A stretch of DNA of 64,000 nt, taken from NCBI RefSeq assembly GCF_000715075.1, contig NC_134087.1:128055018-128119017 (forward strand), in the 5' to 3' direction. Below the pieces are notes generated by a model. It saw only the letters and a list, made by a program, of their open reading frames with translations, had not been told where the DNA came from and searched no databases. Below, piece after piece: positions 21,491 to 32,860 of the stretch (positions are counted from its first letter, which is position 1; each line of letters starts with the position of its first letter). The stretch comes from Nicotiana tabacum. Taxonomy: Eukaryota; Streptophyta; Magnoliopsida; Solanales; Solanaceae. The position numbers were made by a program, and so were the translations under genes.

Positions 21491-23140
21491 GATCTCTACT
21501 GCAAACTGAAACTGTACCTATGATAATGGCATTGGATGCCTCAGCCTCAGGCCTGGCTAAGAAAGCATAACATCGGGGCTGGGCCCCACCACTCTGAACT
21601 ACATCCCCGGGATGGCCTCCTGCTGGCTGGCCTCCACCTCTAGCGGCTTGACCTCTACCTCTAATGGCCTGACCTCCACCTCTAACACCTCGACCTCCAC
21701 CTCTAGTTGTCTGACCCCTACCTCCAGCTGGCCAAGCAGGCGGTGGAACACCTGATGCCAGAACCATGGCACAAGAACCCTGATGCTGAGAACTGCTCGA
21801 TGCTCGAGGGCAAAATCTATCAATGTGCCTCGGATCGCCACAAGTATAAAAGTCCTCGGGTGCTGGGACTGCTGACCCTGAAACTGACCCTGACAGCCTG
21901 AATAACCACCCTAAAAACTCTGGAGCATAGGTGCACTAATAGGAGCTGGTGGTGCACTGTAAGGTAGCTAATACTACATATGAGAACCATGGCCACCTGG
22001 AGCACCGTGAGAAGCTTGTAGTGCTAAATAAAACAGCCTGGGAGGATGGCCTCTACCAAAAGAATCCCTGCCTCCAGATGAGGCACCACTGAACCTGACA
22101 GAATGTCGAGACCACTGACCATGCCCCTGTGATAGAACCATCTCAACTCGCCTGGCCACATTGGCTGCATCCTGGAAAGAAATCTCACTCCCCGTCTCCT
22201 TAGCCATCTGCAATCTGATAGGCTGAGGTAGTCCCTCAATAAACCTCCTCACCCCCTATCTCTCTCTCTCTCGGTGGGAAGTATAAGAAGAGCATGACGG
22301 GCCAAGTCGATAAATATGGTCTCGTACTGAGTGACGGTCATAGAACCCTATTGGAGACACTCAAACTGCCTCCGATTGTCCTCCCTCTGAGTGATAGGAA
22401 GAAACTTCTCCAAAAATAGCTAAGAGAACTGATCCCAAGTCAAGCCGGTGACCTAGCTGGTCTAGCCAAACAATAGTCCCTCCACCAAGTCTTGGCTGAA
22501 CCTGACAGACGAAAAGCAGCAAAGTTGACCACATTGGTCTCTACTATCCCCATGATTCGTAGAACCTCATGACAGCTGTCCAAATAGTCTTGGGATCCTC
22601 TGAAAATCTATCGCCATATGTGGTAGTGAAAAGCTTGGTGAACCTGTCCAGTCTCCACAAGGCATCAGCAGAAATAGTTGACCCATCACCGGTCTATGCT
22701 ACAACACCCGGCTGAACTACCCCAACTGGCTGAGCTGCTGGAGTTTGAAACTGGGGAGCCATCTGCTCCGGAGTGCGAGTAGTAGGAGTCTGGGCTCCTC
22801 CTCCAGCCTGAGAGATAACTGGTGATACAGGTAATATGCCCGCCTGAGTGAAACTCTCCATAAGGCCTACTAGACGGACCAGAGCATCCTAGAGTACCGG
22901 GGTGGCGATGAACCCCATTGGGACCTGAGCTGGCCCTGCTGGAACTGCCTGGACCGGAACCTCATCCTCGAACCTTACCTGAGGATCCGCTGCTGGTGCT
23001 GCTGCTCGAGCTCTTGGCTGAGCCCTGCCTCTTCCTCAGCCTCTAGCACGGCCTCGACCACGTCCTTTGCCCCTCGTAAGAGCTTCTATTGAGGGCTCAG
23101 GCTGCTGGTCAGCTGATGAAGCGGTATATGTTCTCACCAT
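21486..23140 (-). pseudogene. gag: TE3 gag, broken
   Basis: ATG at 23140 (MVRTYTASSADQQPEP...) corresponds to the TE1 gag start. The capsid-like region runs over about 22700-22200. The nucleocapsid knuckle near 21850-21810 survives as 'FYTCGDPRHIDRFCP', where the first cysteine of CX2C is lost. A glycine/arginine-rich linker with repeated RGGG (21767-21600), unusually regular 'RGGGRGVRGGGQAIRGRG', joins it to the protease. Several stops and shifts are present. Confidence 0.82.
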
Positions 23141-23338
23141 CTGCTAAACAACAGAGTGAAAGTTCAATTAGCATTGAGAAATCAAGTCGCACGACAGGAA
23201 AGAATAGATGTGAAGTTTTTCCTAAACTCTGTAGCCTCTAGGGGACAAGCATAGACGTCTCCGTACCGATCCGTCAAACTCTACCTAGCTTGTTCGTGAA
23301 TTGTGAGACCTAGGCAACCTAGAGCTCTGGTACCAACT
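23141..23338 (-). other. TE3 leader and primer binding site
   Basis: The leader is similar to those of TE1 and TE2. The primer site complement is GCTCTGGTACCAACTTG (about 23324-23340), i.e. TGGTACCAGAGC on the minus strand. It has one change from the tRNA-Met site TGGTATCAGAGC. Confidence 0.85.
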
Positions 23339-24434
23339 TGTCACGATCCGAATTTTTCACCCTCGAGAGTCGTAATGGCGCCTACTCGTGAAAGCTAGGC
23401 AAGGCAACTACTATGATTTTAACACATTAGAAATCAACCCAAACAGAGATAAATATTAACTAAAGCTAAGAAGATATAAAGTACAAAAATGTTATAACAA
23501 TTCAAAATATTCCAATACATGCCTACCCCAAGAATCTGGTGTCATAATTTTATGAACATCTATGAATTTCTACAAACACCGATTTAGAAAGAAAGTACAA
23601 CTTTTCTCGAAATGAAAAGAGACAGCAAAAGCTAAAGCGGGGAAGGAGGACTTCAGGCTCTGCGGATGCCAGCAGATCTACCTTAATCTCCCTGGACTGA
23701 AGGCAGCTACCTCAAGCTACTCACAAAGTCCGGCACCAAAATCTGCACAAAAGAGTGCAGAGTGCAGTATCAGTACAACCGACCCCATGTACTGGTAAGT
23801 GTCGAGCCTAACCTCGGCGAAGTAGTAACGAGGCTCAGACACGACAACCATATAAACCTGTGCAGTTAAATTATATACAAATAGAACAAAAATGACAAGA
23901 AATAACAGATAAAGATGGAAAGGGGAACATGCTGCGGGGAATATCAAATTCTAGCAGTAATTAAGTAGAGAAGCATAAAGAACACCATATTTGTATCAAC
24001 AAGAATAATGAAACAATGACACGTGTACGTCATCACCTTTCATGCTTTTACTCTCGTCCTCACCATAAGAAATAACAAGATCGGCACGGCATCACCCTTC
24101 GTGCATTAACTCTAACAATATCGGTGCGGCATCACCCTTCGTGTTTTACACTCTACCTAACTCAAATAATAGAAAAAACACGTCCCAGCAAGGGAATCAA
24201 CAATAAAAATAATAACATCCCGGTAAGGGAATCAACTATAGCCAATATCATTTCAACATTTACTTCACAAAATAAATCTCAACTTGAACCAATACTCAAC
24301 AATGGTCAATTACCAAGTAACTTTCATAAGTTTTGTTCAACATTGATAATCATCAATTTAAGCATGGACAGTACATAGTATAGTCACAACAATCATAATA
24401 AAAGACTCACGGGCATGCTTGACTCCAACGTATA
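23339..24434 (-). repeat. TE3 5' LTR, inner segment (up to the TE4 insertion)
   Basis: Starts TGTCACGATCC next to the primer site and runs through the 'catcacccttcgtg' tandem block (24030-24160) and the 'cccggtaaggga' motifs. It stops at GTATA (24430-24434), the target duplication of TE4. The sequence continues at 48111. Confidence 0.92.
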
Positions 24435-26953
24435 TGTCACGACCCAAACTGGAGGGCCACGACTAGCACCCGACCATACTTGCCGAGCACCAACGTACAT
24501 TTTATCTAACCTTTTTTTATTATCTTTTAGGGTTGACGAGATCAATATAAATGGTATACATGGATCATGGACAACCAACAATAAAATATGATGGCATGAA
24601 CATACATAAGTAGGGGATGACCAGACAATCAAGAAACTACATATAAGGTACGAGCTACCACGCTACCATGAAAGACTATACAACAAAAACCAGCCGACAA
24701 GGCATACCAAACTATACATGAGTCGACACATGTCTATGAGCCTTTAAATGAACATAAGTGCTGCAACATAGCTGGAACAGGGCCCCAACATACCCGTAAT
24801 GTCTATAACAAAAATGCATACCAAGACCACGGCAAGTCCGGAGAAGGGATCTCGCCAATCACTGTTGAACTGGACAACCTACTGTGGTGGGGGAGCTGCA
24901 CCTGCCTGTCTATCAGGGCCTGCAGCACGACATGCAGCATCCACAAACAAAAGGACGTCGGTATGAATAAAGTACTGAGTATGTAAGGTAGGGAACCATA
25001 AATACGAATAGTAATGTAAGCAGGGATAAAGAATATACAACCTGGAACATCTGAGGGCTACTGACATGAAATGCATGATACATATGTATGTATACATAAA
25101 CTTTTAAAACATACGCCTCTGTGGGCATCATCATCATCATATCGTACCCAACCATAATAGGCTCAGTAAAAATGTACCCGGCCATCATAAGACTCGGTAG
25201 AATCGTATCCGGCCACGTGGAGCTAGGTAAAACCCAACTGATCAGTGGTTGCACAATAGGTGTCGTACCCAGTCGACTATAGCACGGCTCGGTAGAGTAA
25301 AATAGATAAATATATATAATGCATGCTCGACTCATGGAATTACATTCTAAACCTTTTGGAGTGACGTAAGGTCGGTATCCTCTGTACACGTTATTAGGAC
25401 TAACTCTTCACTATGAACCTTATAAGAATCAGGAAGTACCAACACCATTGAGAACATAAGAATAAGAGAAGCAACATTAACATCAATCGTTCCATAAGAG
25501 GGAAAGCAATGTAAGTACTGCTAGCTTCTGAGAGTAGAGTATCTTTGGAAGCTCATTCATTATATTATGTACAATCGGAGTCGTGCAAAAGAAGGAAAGG
25601 GATAGCCTCACATACCTTGTATATACTGCCTCAATCGTAAGCTATGCAATTGTCACAACTCCTTAGTCTACAATAAGAGAAACGATACTATCGTTATCAT
25701 TTAAGCGTCATAACTATTATGTATCGACCACAACCTATTTTACGTTGAAACAGACAGCACCTCCCCTATATATATGAGTTCACACAATTCAAAACAATTA
25801 CCAAACAGCCCAAACAACATCAATAATAAACATATTGAGCCTCCCAAAACAGTCCACGCACAACCTAATTACATCATACATACGACGGCCACCGTAGTCG
25901 TGTCAAACGACCCAAAAATGTTACAAATAACTATCAGCCCACAACCCTACATATATATGGTGTTTCTCCAAACCCTTCCACCTAAAAAACTCCACAAAAC
26001 AGTAGTAAAACACGTAGCCCAACAGCAACACAAAACAGTCCATAAAACAGTCCGCTACAAGTGAATAACTCGAACTCACGACTTCCGATCATCGTCCCGT
26101 GAGTTCCTACATGTATAGAATGAATTACCATGAATTCACAGCATAGAAAAATGTATGAAAGATGGCATAAACTTACCTTACTTGTTGGATAACTCAGCCC
26201 TTCCCTTGGTTCTTCAAACTCTAGGTTTTACCTTCAAATAGAACTTGAAAGAAAGTGAAAATCGATTAGGGTTTGTGTGGGATTTTTGGGGAGGAGTTGC
26301 AGGGGTTAACTTTGGTTTTGAGGGTTTGAAATATGGATGAAATAACTGAGTTCATAACCCATTAAAAGTCCTCTCTTGTCCGACTTAGGTCTTTTAATTT
26401 TGTCCTATCATTTTGGCAAGTAGGTGATGCACCTACTTGTCATCTACCAATCTGCGCAGGCTTGCAAAAATATGAATATCTATATACTCCGAGTTTGTTT
26501 TGACAAACGGTTTAATGATATGGAAACTAGACTCATAGATATTTAATTTGGTGGGTAGAGCACCCCGTAATTCATTGTAAATTAGGAGAAAATCTTAGAA
26601 ACATTTGACCTAATGTTTAAGTAAAATTATGAACCTATGTTGCGACAACGTTTGTCGACTTTTGTTTCATAACTCGTTTGACTTCAAGATTTATGATACG
26701 GATATTATATAATTCAAATACCTTAATACATGGCCTCTTGAGTGTATTAAGAACTTCTAGGTTTACCTGAAAATACGAATTACAACATCCTTGATTCGTT
26801 TAACTTCTAATACTTGTTAATCACCCTTATACACCCTTGTATCACTTAAGACCAATAGGATTAACTTCTTATCATCTCAAAGGTAATTCCTTCTTAGATT
26901 TATGTTAACTAATATATGTCATGAACTAACGCGTGTGGATATGGGTTGTAACA
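24435..26953 (-). repeat. 3' LTR of TE4
   Basis: A complete LTR: TGTTACAACCC at its 5' end (minus strand, 26953) and GGGTCGTGACA at its 3' end (24435). It contains four loosely repeated units of about 40 bp with CGTACCCGGCC and CTCGGTA (25139-25295), one of which includes the G-box-like CCACGTGG (25213-25220), and an (ATC)n run at 25123-25138. Confidence 0.93.
25120..25300 (-). repeat. CCGGCC / CTCGGTA repeat block with G-box in the TE4 LTR
   Basis: Four units alternate a 'tacccggcc' core with 'ggctcggta'; one contains CCACGTGG. The same block is present in the other TE4 LTR (46280-46455) and, inverted, in both TE5 LTRs (34780-34925 and 41335-41490), always next to an (ATG)n/(ATC)n run. Confidence 0.75.
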
Positions 26954-26990
26954 CCCTTCCCCCTTAGGAACATTCGTCCTCGAATGTAAG
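26954..26990 (-). other. TE4 polypurine tract with upstream hairpin
   Basis: On the minus strand CCTAAGGGGGAAGGG abuts the LTR start TGTTACAACCC. Directly upstream lies ACATTCG-AGGA-CGAATGT (26970-26987), a stem of seven base pairs with a 4-base loop. Plus-strand priming would start at the purine run. Confidence 0.88.
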
Positions 26991-27175
26991 GGTTCATGGG
27001 GAGTTTAAATCATCGTGGATTCCGGCCAAGTTTCTCCCATAAATAGAGGACAAACATACAAGCGGTTAACTCAATGTATGGCCTTACAAGAGTATGAAAA
27101 GCATTATGGACATGTACATTATCTGCATATCACCATTTTGTATTAAGGAAGAGTATTCTCAAGTTATTGCTTACC

Positions 27176-28498
27176 TCATAGAGCCATTTCACCTTCCAAT
27201 GTATCATGTGTTCCACCAGCATCCTTGTTATCTTCATTCTGGAATATGTACTGGTATTTAGACTTCATCTCCTCTTCTGCTTCCCATGTCATTTCTTCCA
27301 TATTCTTCTTCCTCCACAATACTTTGATGGAAGCTACATCTTTTGTTCTCAGCTTGCGAACTTGTCGATCTAATATAGCCACTAGAACTTCTTCATATGA
27401 TAGGTCATCTGTAACCTGTACATCTTTGATAGGGACGACTTGAGAAGGGTCTCCAATACATTTCCTAAACATAGATACATGGAATACCGGGTGGACAAAT
27501 TCCAATTTAGATGGCAATTCTAACTCATAAGCAACCTGTCCAATCCGTCGAAGAATTTTATACGGCTCGATATACCTTTGACTCAGCTTACTTTTCTTCC
27601 CAAAACGCACAATACCCTTCATTGGTGAGATCCTCAGGAAAACCCAATCACCAACCTCAAACTCCAGATCACGACGTCGGACATAGAAATAAGATTTTTG
27701 CCTGCTTTGTGCCGTCCTCAATCGCTCCTGTATCACTTTCACCTTCTCAATAGCTTGGTGAATCAAATCTGGCCCATATAATTCTGTTTCACCGACCTCG
27801 AACCATCCAACTGGTGATCTACATCTTTTCCCATATAGTGCCTCGTATGGGGCCATTTTAATACTGGTATGGTAGCTATTATTGTAGGCCAATTCTATGA
27901 GTGGAAGATGGTCATCCCAATTTCCCTTAAAATCTAGAACACATGCTCATAGCATATCTTCTAGTGTCTGAATGGTACGTTCAGCCTGTCTGTCAGTCTG
28001 CGGATGAAATGCAGTGTTGAGATTCACCTATGTGCCTAAACCCTTCTGAAAAGACCTCCAAAAGTTAGCTGTAAATTGAGCTCCTCGGTCTGATATAATA
28101 GATACCGGCACACCATGAAGCCTAACAATCTCCTTGATATACAACTTCGCATAATCTTCAACCGTGTAAGTTGTCTTAACTGGCAGAAAATGGTCACATT
28201 TTGTAAGTCAATCAATTATCACCCAGATGGAGTCAAACTTATGATAATAGCGAGGTAATCCAATAATGAAGTCCATATTAATCACCTCCCATTTCCAGGT
28301 CGGAATCTCTATATTCTGAAGCAATCCACCGGGTTCCTGATGTTCTATCTTTACTTGTTGACAATTGGGACACTGGGCTACAAATTCTGCAATAGACTTC
28401 TTCATGTTATCCCACCAATACTGCTCCTTGACATCATGATACATCTTTGTCATGCCGGGATGGATGGAATATCGGGATTGATGAATCTCATTCATAAT
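27176..28498 (-). pseudogene. TE4 integrase and chromodomain
   Basis: A single frame interrupted only by stops. The zinc-binding part 'MTKMYHDVKEQYWWDNMKK' and 'AQCPNCQQVK' (28460-28340) is followed by the core 'INMDFIIGLPRYYHKF', 'IISDRGAQFTANFW' (about 28110-28070) and the 'HPQTDRQAERTIQTLEDML' segment (28010-27950). A 238-residue open C-terminus (27892-27176) holds 'APYEALYGKRCRSPVGWFE', then a chromodomain with 'VAILDRQVRKLRTK', 'IKVLWRKKNMEEMTWEAEEEM'. Stops: TAG 28499, TGA 28208, TAG 28028 and TGA 27947. Confidence 0.93.
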
Positions 28499-30090
28499 CT
28501 ACTCTCGCAACCCTACCACATTAGGCACACATAATTGGCCTTGGTATCTCAGTGCCCCATCTCTTCCGATCTCAAAAGCCATACTTTTACACTGCTGAAT
28601 GCTCTCTCTTAATGGTACTAAGATAGGATCTTCATATTGCCGTGCTTTTACCTCGGCTACCAAAGATGATTCTGATGTATTTTGTACAGTAACACCTCCG
28701 TCATCAAAGTCTAACAATCTGATTCTCATATTGTCTAGCTGATGAAGCTCTTTAGTCAACCTACATCTACCTGCCTCAATATGTACTAAGCTTCCCATTG
28801 ATTTATGGCTAAGAGTGTCTGCCACAACATTGGCTTTACCGGGATGATACAATATCTCGACGTCGTAGTCTTTCAGTAATTCAAGCCACCTACGCTGCCT
28901 CAAATTCAACTCTTTTTGCTTGAAGATGTATTGTAAAATCTTGTGATCTGTGTAGATGTCAACATGGATGTCGTATAAGTAGTGCCGCCATATCTTCAAA
29001 GCATATATTACTGCAGCCAATTCCAAATCATGGGTTGGATAATTCTTTTCATGCTTCTTCAATTGTCTTGATGCATAAGCAATCACCTTCCCACGCTGTA
29101 TCAATACGCACCCCAAACCTATACCTGAGGCATCACAATATACCACATAACCTTCTGTTCCTTCAGGGAGAGTGAGCATTGGTGCAGATGTCAATCGATT
29201 CTTCAGCTCCTGAAAACTACGTTCACAAGTGTCAGACCACTGGAACTTGGTAGATTTCTGTGTTAACTTAATCAATGGTGATGATATAGAGGAAAACCCT
29301 TCTACAAACCGCCTATAATATCCTGCTAGCCCTAGGAAGCTGCGGACTTCTGATGGTGTTGTAGGTCTCGGCCAATTCTTTACTGCATCGATCTTCTGAG
29401 TGTCGACACTAATACCCTCGTCAGATATCACATGGCCAAGGAACGCTACTGAGTTCAGCCAAAATTCACATTTGGAGAGCTTAGCATATAACTTACGATC
29501 CTGAAGCGTCTGTAATACTATCCGCAAGTGGCCCGCATGTTACGCCTCCGAACGAGAATATACTAGAATGTCATCAATGAATACAATCACGAACACATAA
29601 AAATAAGGCCTAAATACAGTATTCATGAGATCCATAAAAGCTGCTGGGGCATTTGTTAGCCCGAACGACATCACCAAGAACTTAAAGTACCCGTATCTTG
29701 TCCAGAAGGCCGTCTTTGGAATATCCTTCTCCTTAACCCTCACCTGATGATACCCTGAACATAAATCAATCTTGGAGAAAAACTTGGCACCCTGGAGTTG
29801 GTCAAACAGGTCATCAATTCTTGGAAGTGGATACTTTTTATTTATATTAAACTTATTCAACTATCGATAGTCGATACACATCCGTAACGACCCGTCTTTC
29901 TTCCGCACGAATAGGACTGGTGCACCCCAAGGTGAAGTGTTAGGCCTAATGAAGCCCTTATCCAGCAAATCCTTCAACTGCCCCTTCAACTCTCGCAACT
30001 CTGTCGAGGACATTCTGTATGGAGGGATAGAGATCGGTTGAGTGTCAGGCAACACATCAATGCTAAAATCAATCTCCCTTTCAGGAGGAA
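28499..30090 (-). pseudogene. pol: TE4 reverse transcriptase and RNase H
   Basis: RT begins near 30060 with '[21 protein letters not shown]', then '[19 protein letters not shown]' and a TAG at 29861. It continues in the same frame with '[13 protein letters not shown]' and [12 protein letters not shown] near 29587-29550. A TAA at 29540 breaks the frame; '[20 protein letters not shown]' follows. RNase H lies at about 29150-28870 with '[17 protein letters not shown]', '[21 protein letters not shown]' and '[11 protein letters not shown]'. The 342-residue segment 29527-28499 is the longest open stretch of this class in the window. All key catalytic acidic residues I can identify are intact. Confidence 0.94.
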
Positions 30091-30239
30091 GGCCTGGGAG
30101 TTCATCAAGGAAAACATGTGGGAATTCGTTGACCACGAGGATTGATTGTAAAGTAGGCGATTTCGCCTCCGCATCCCTAACGCGAACGAAATGATAAATG
30201 TAACCTTTTGAGATCATTTTCCTTGCCTTAAGATAGGAA

Positions 30240-30630
30240 ATAAACCTACCTTTTGGTGTAGCAATATTCCCTTTCCATTCAATGATGGGTTCACCAGGAA
30301 ATTGAAACCTAACCATCTTCGTACGACAGTCAACATTTGCATAGCATGAGGCCAACCAGTCCATTCCCATTATCACATCAAAATCAACCATTTCTAACTC
30401 AAATAAATTTGCTGAGGTTTGACGACTACAAATCATCACAGTGCAACCTCTATATACCCTTCTAGCAATCACAGAATCTCCTATCGGAGTAGATACCGCA
30501 AGGGGTTTACTTATCAATTCAGGTTCAATGCCAAACTTATTAGCCACAAAGGGTGTAACATATGATAATGTAGATCCCGGATCAATCAGCGCATATACAT
30601 CATAAGAAAACACAGATAATATACCTGTAA
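30240..30630 (-). pseudogene. TE4 aspartic protease domain
   Basis: Part of the 345-residue open segment 30898-29861, which runs from the zinc knuckle through protease into RT. The triplet is [13 protein letters not shown] (about 30600-30562), Asp-Pro-Gly, a form that occurs in plant gypsy proteases. It is followed by '[11 protein letters not shown]' and '[16 protein letters not shown]'. The domain is uninterrupted and would be the most likely part of this copy to resemble the active ancestor. Confidence 0.9.
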
Positions 30631-30639
30631 CAACATCTG

Positions 30640-31995
30640 GAGACGACTCGAGATCCTGTCGACCTACTAGAGCATAGGTTCGATTTTGACCACCACTTGA
30701 ACTCAGCACTGCACCTCTACCTCTTCCACGACCTGTCGACTGCTGAAAACCCCATGCTGAAGGTCGAACTGATGAGGAAGAAGCAGACACAAAACTAGTC
30801 GGCTGAGTCATACCATCACCTCCCCTGTTAGGACAATCCCGCATCATATGGCCAGGCTGTATGCAAGAATAACATGCATCAGAAGCTCGACGGCACAATC
30901 CAAAGTGGGCCTTGCCACACTAATCACAACGTGGTGTTGTGGGTCTCGTCTGACTAGTATCCCTGTGATGTTGCGAGCTTGATGCTTGCGAACTCTGACC
31001 TGGACCAGAATAGGTAAATCGATCATATCGAGGCCTCTGAAACTGTGGAGGAGCACTAGCTACAGGTGGCGCCAAACTCCTCGAAGACTGGGGCCTAACG
31101 CTGCCTCTGAAGTCATTAGAATACCTTGCAAATCTCGCCCTCTTATGCTGGCCCCTATCCTACTCCCTATCTTCCCTCTGCTAGCGTTTACGATCCTCTA
31201 AGGTGCCTGAATACGGGAAATAACCATGCCCTCCACCAAGGAGGCTGTCGTGCACTCATTTATCAGATGTGGTCCCAATCCGTTCACGAACAAATGCACC
31301 CTATCACTCATCTCGGCCACTATATGGGGAGCATACCTTGCTAAAGAATCAAACTGCATACTGTACTCTCGCACACTCATATTACCTTGTTTAAGGTTCA
31401 AGAACTTATCAGCTCTAGCTCATCGTATCCCAACTGGCAAGTAGTGATGAAGAAAGGCCACAGAAAATTCCTTCCACGCAGCTGGAGGAGCGTTCGGACC
31501 CCTGGATCTCTTCCAACTATCATACCAGAGAACCGCTAAATCCCGTAACCGATAAGAAGCCAACTCTACTGCCTTTGTATGACTAATATGCATAACCCGC
31601 AGTGTACGATGAACCTGATCAATAAAAGTCTGCGGGTCCTCCTTGGGGTCTGATCCGGTAAACACTGGAGGGTCTAAATTAATAAAATCATGAACTCTCG
31701 TACTAACTGGTTTATCAGTAGCACCTATATCCTGCCTCTGAGCCTAAGCAGCTACCAAGCTAGTCAATAACTGCAAAGCACTCCGCATATCCTGGTATGT
31801 AGTGCCAGATAGAGGAACTAGAGGTGCTGGGTGCCTCCTAATATCCTCTGGAGGAGACGGAGTAGATGAGGTATGAGACGGCATCTCACTCTGAGCCTCA
31901 CTTTGGCCTGATCTGGCTTGGGGCACCTGACTGGTACCCTCACCCGCAGGTGTATCAAGCCATCTACTAATTGTTTGCTTCCTAGTCGAAGGCAT
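30640..31995 (-). pseudogene. gag: TE4 gag
   Basis: ATG at 31995 (MPSTRKQTISRWLDTP...) follows the leader. The capsid-type domain covers about 31690-31330: 'DPQTFIDQVHRTLRVM', 'LWYDSWKRSRG', 'FSVAFLHHYLP' and 'MSVREYSMQFDSLARYAP'. A single 1-base deletion near 31200 shifts the frame; all codons from there to 27176 share one frame. The nucleocapsid knuckle reads [14 protein letters not shown] (CX2CX4HX4C) at about 30877-30836; a second cysteine pair '[11 protein letters not shown]' just upstream has a TAG at 30921. Other stops: TAG 31744, TGA 31420, TAG 31181 and TAG 31160. Confidence 0.9.
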
Positions 31996-32200
31996 CGCTG
32001 AAAGAAAATAAGGTGAATATTAGAGACGAACACTTACGACTCAACTCTACGCACGATCTAGATTCAGGAAGAAGGTAATAATCCTAGATGTCATGTAGCC
32101 TCCTGATTATAAATATGGCGCGCTACAGATCCATAATCAAAACTCTACAAGACACGGCTCATAGACAATCCCTAGGATAGACTTGCTCTGATACCAAGTT
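31996..32200 (-). other. TE4 leader and primer binding site
   Basis: TTGGTATCAGAGCA (minus strand, 32198-32184) lies two or three bases from the LTR end, a tRNA-Met-type primer site. The leader to the gag ATG is about 185 bp and clearly similar to the first 200 bp of the TE5 interior (35640-35830). Confidence 0.9.
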
Positions 32201-32860
32201 TGTCACGACCCAAACTGGAGGGCCATGACTAGCACCCGACCATACTTGCCGAGCACCAACGTACATTTTATCTAAACTTTTTTTTATTATCTTTTAGGGT
32301 TGACGAGATCAATATAAATGGTAGACATGGATCATGGACAACCAACAATAAAATATGATGGCATGAACATACATAACAGGGGATGACCAGACAATCAAGA
32401 AACTACATATAAGGTACGAGCTACCACGCTACCATGAAAGACTATACAACAAAAACCAGCCGACAAGGCATACCAAACTATGCATGAGTCGACACCTGTC
32501 TAATAGCCTCTAAATGAACATAAGTGCTGCAACATAGCCGGAACAGGGCCCCGACATACCCATAATGTCTATAACAAAAATGCATACCAAGACCACGGCA
32601 AGTCCGGAGAAGGGATCTTGCCAATCACTGCTGAACTGAACAACCTACTATGGTGGGAGCTGCACCTGCCTGTCTATCAGGGCCTGCAGCACGACATGCA
32701 GCGTCCACAAACAAAAGGACGTCAGTACGAATAAAGTACTGAGTATTTAAGGCAGGGAACCATAAATACGAACAGTAATGTAAGTAGGGATAAATAATAT
32801 ACAACCTAGAACATCTAAGTACCTGTAAGGGATACTAACATGAAATGCATGATACATATG
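32201..32860 (-). repeat. TE4 5' LTR, inner segment (up to the TE5 insertion)
   Basis: Matches the 3' LTR start TGTCACGACCCAAACTGG with few changes and stops at ATATG (32856-32860), the target duplication of TE5. It continues at 46240. Confidence 0.93.

Noticed and set aside
25774..26064. 96-residue open frame kept in both TE4 LTRs (also 46932-47222)
   Set aside because: It is antisense to the element; the LTRs were identical at insertion and are young, so shared openness is expected; the related TE5 LTR has it broken in two.
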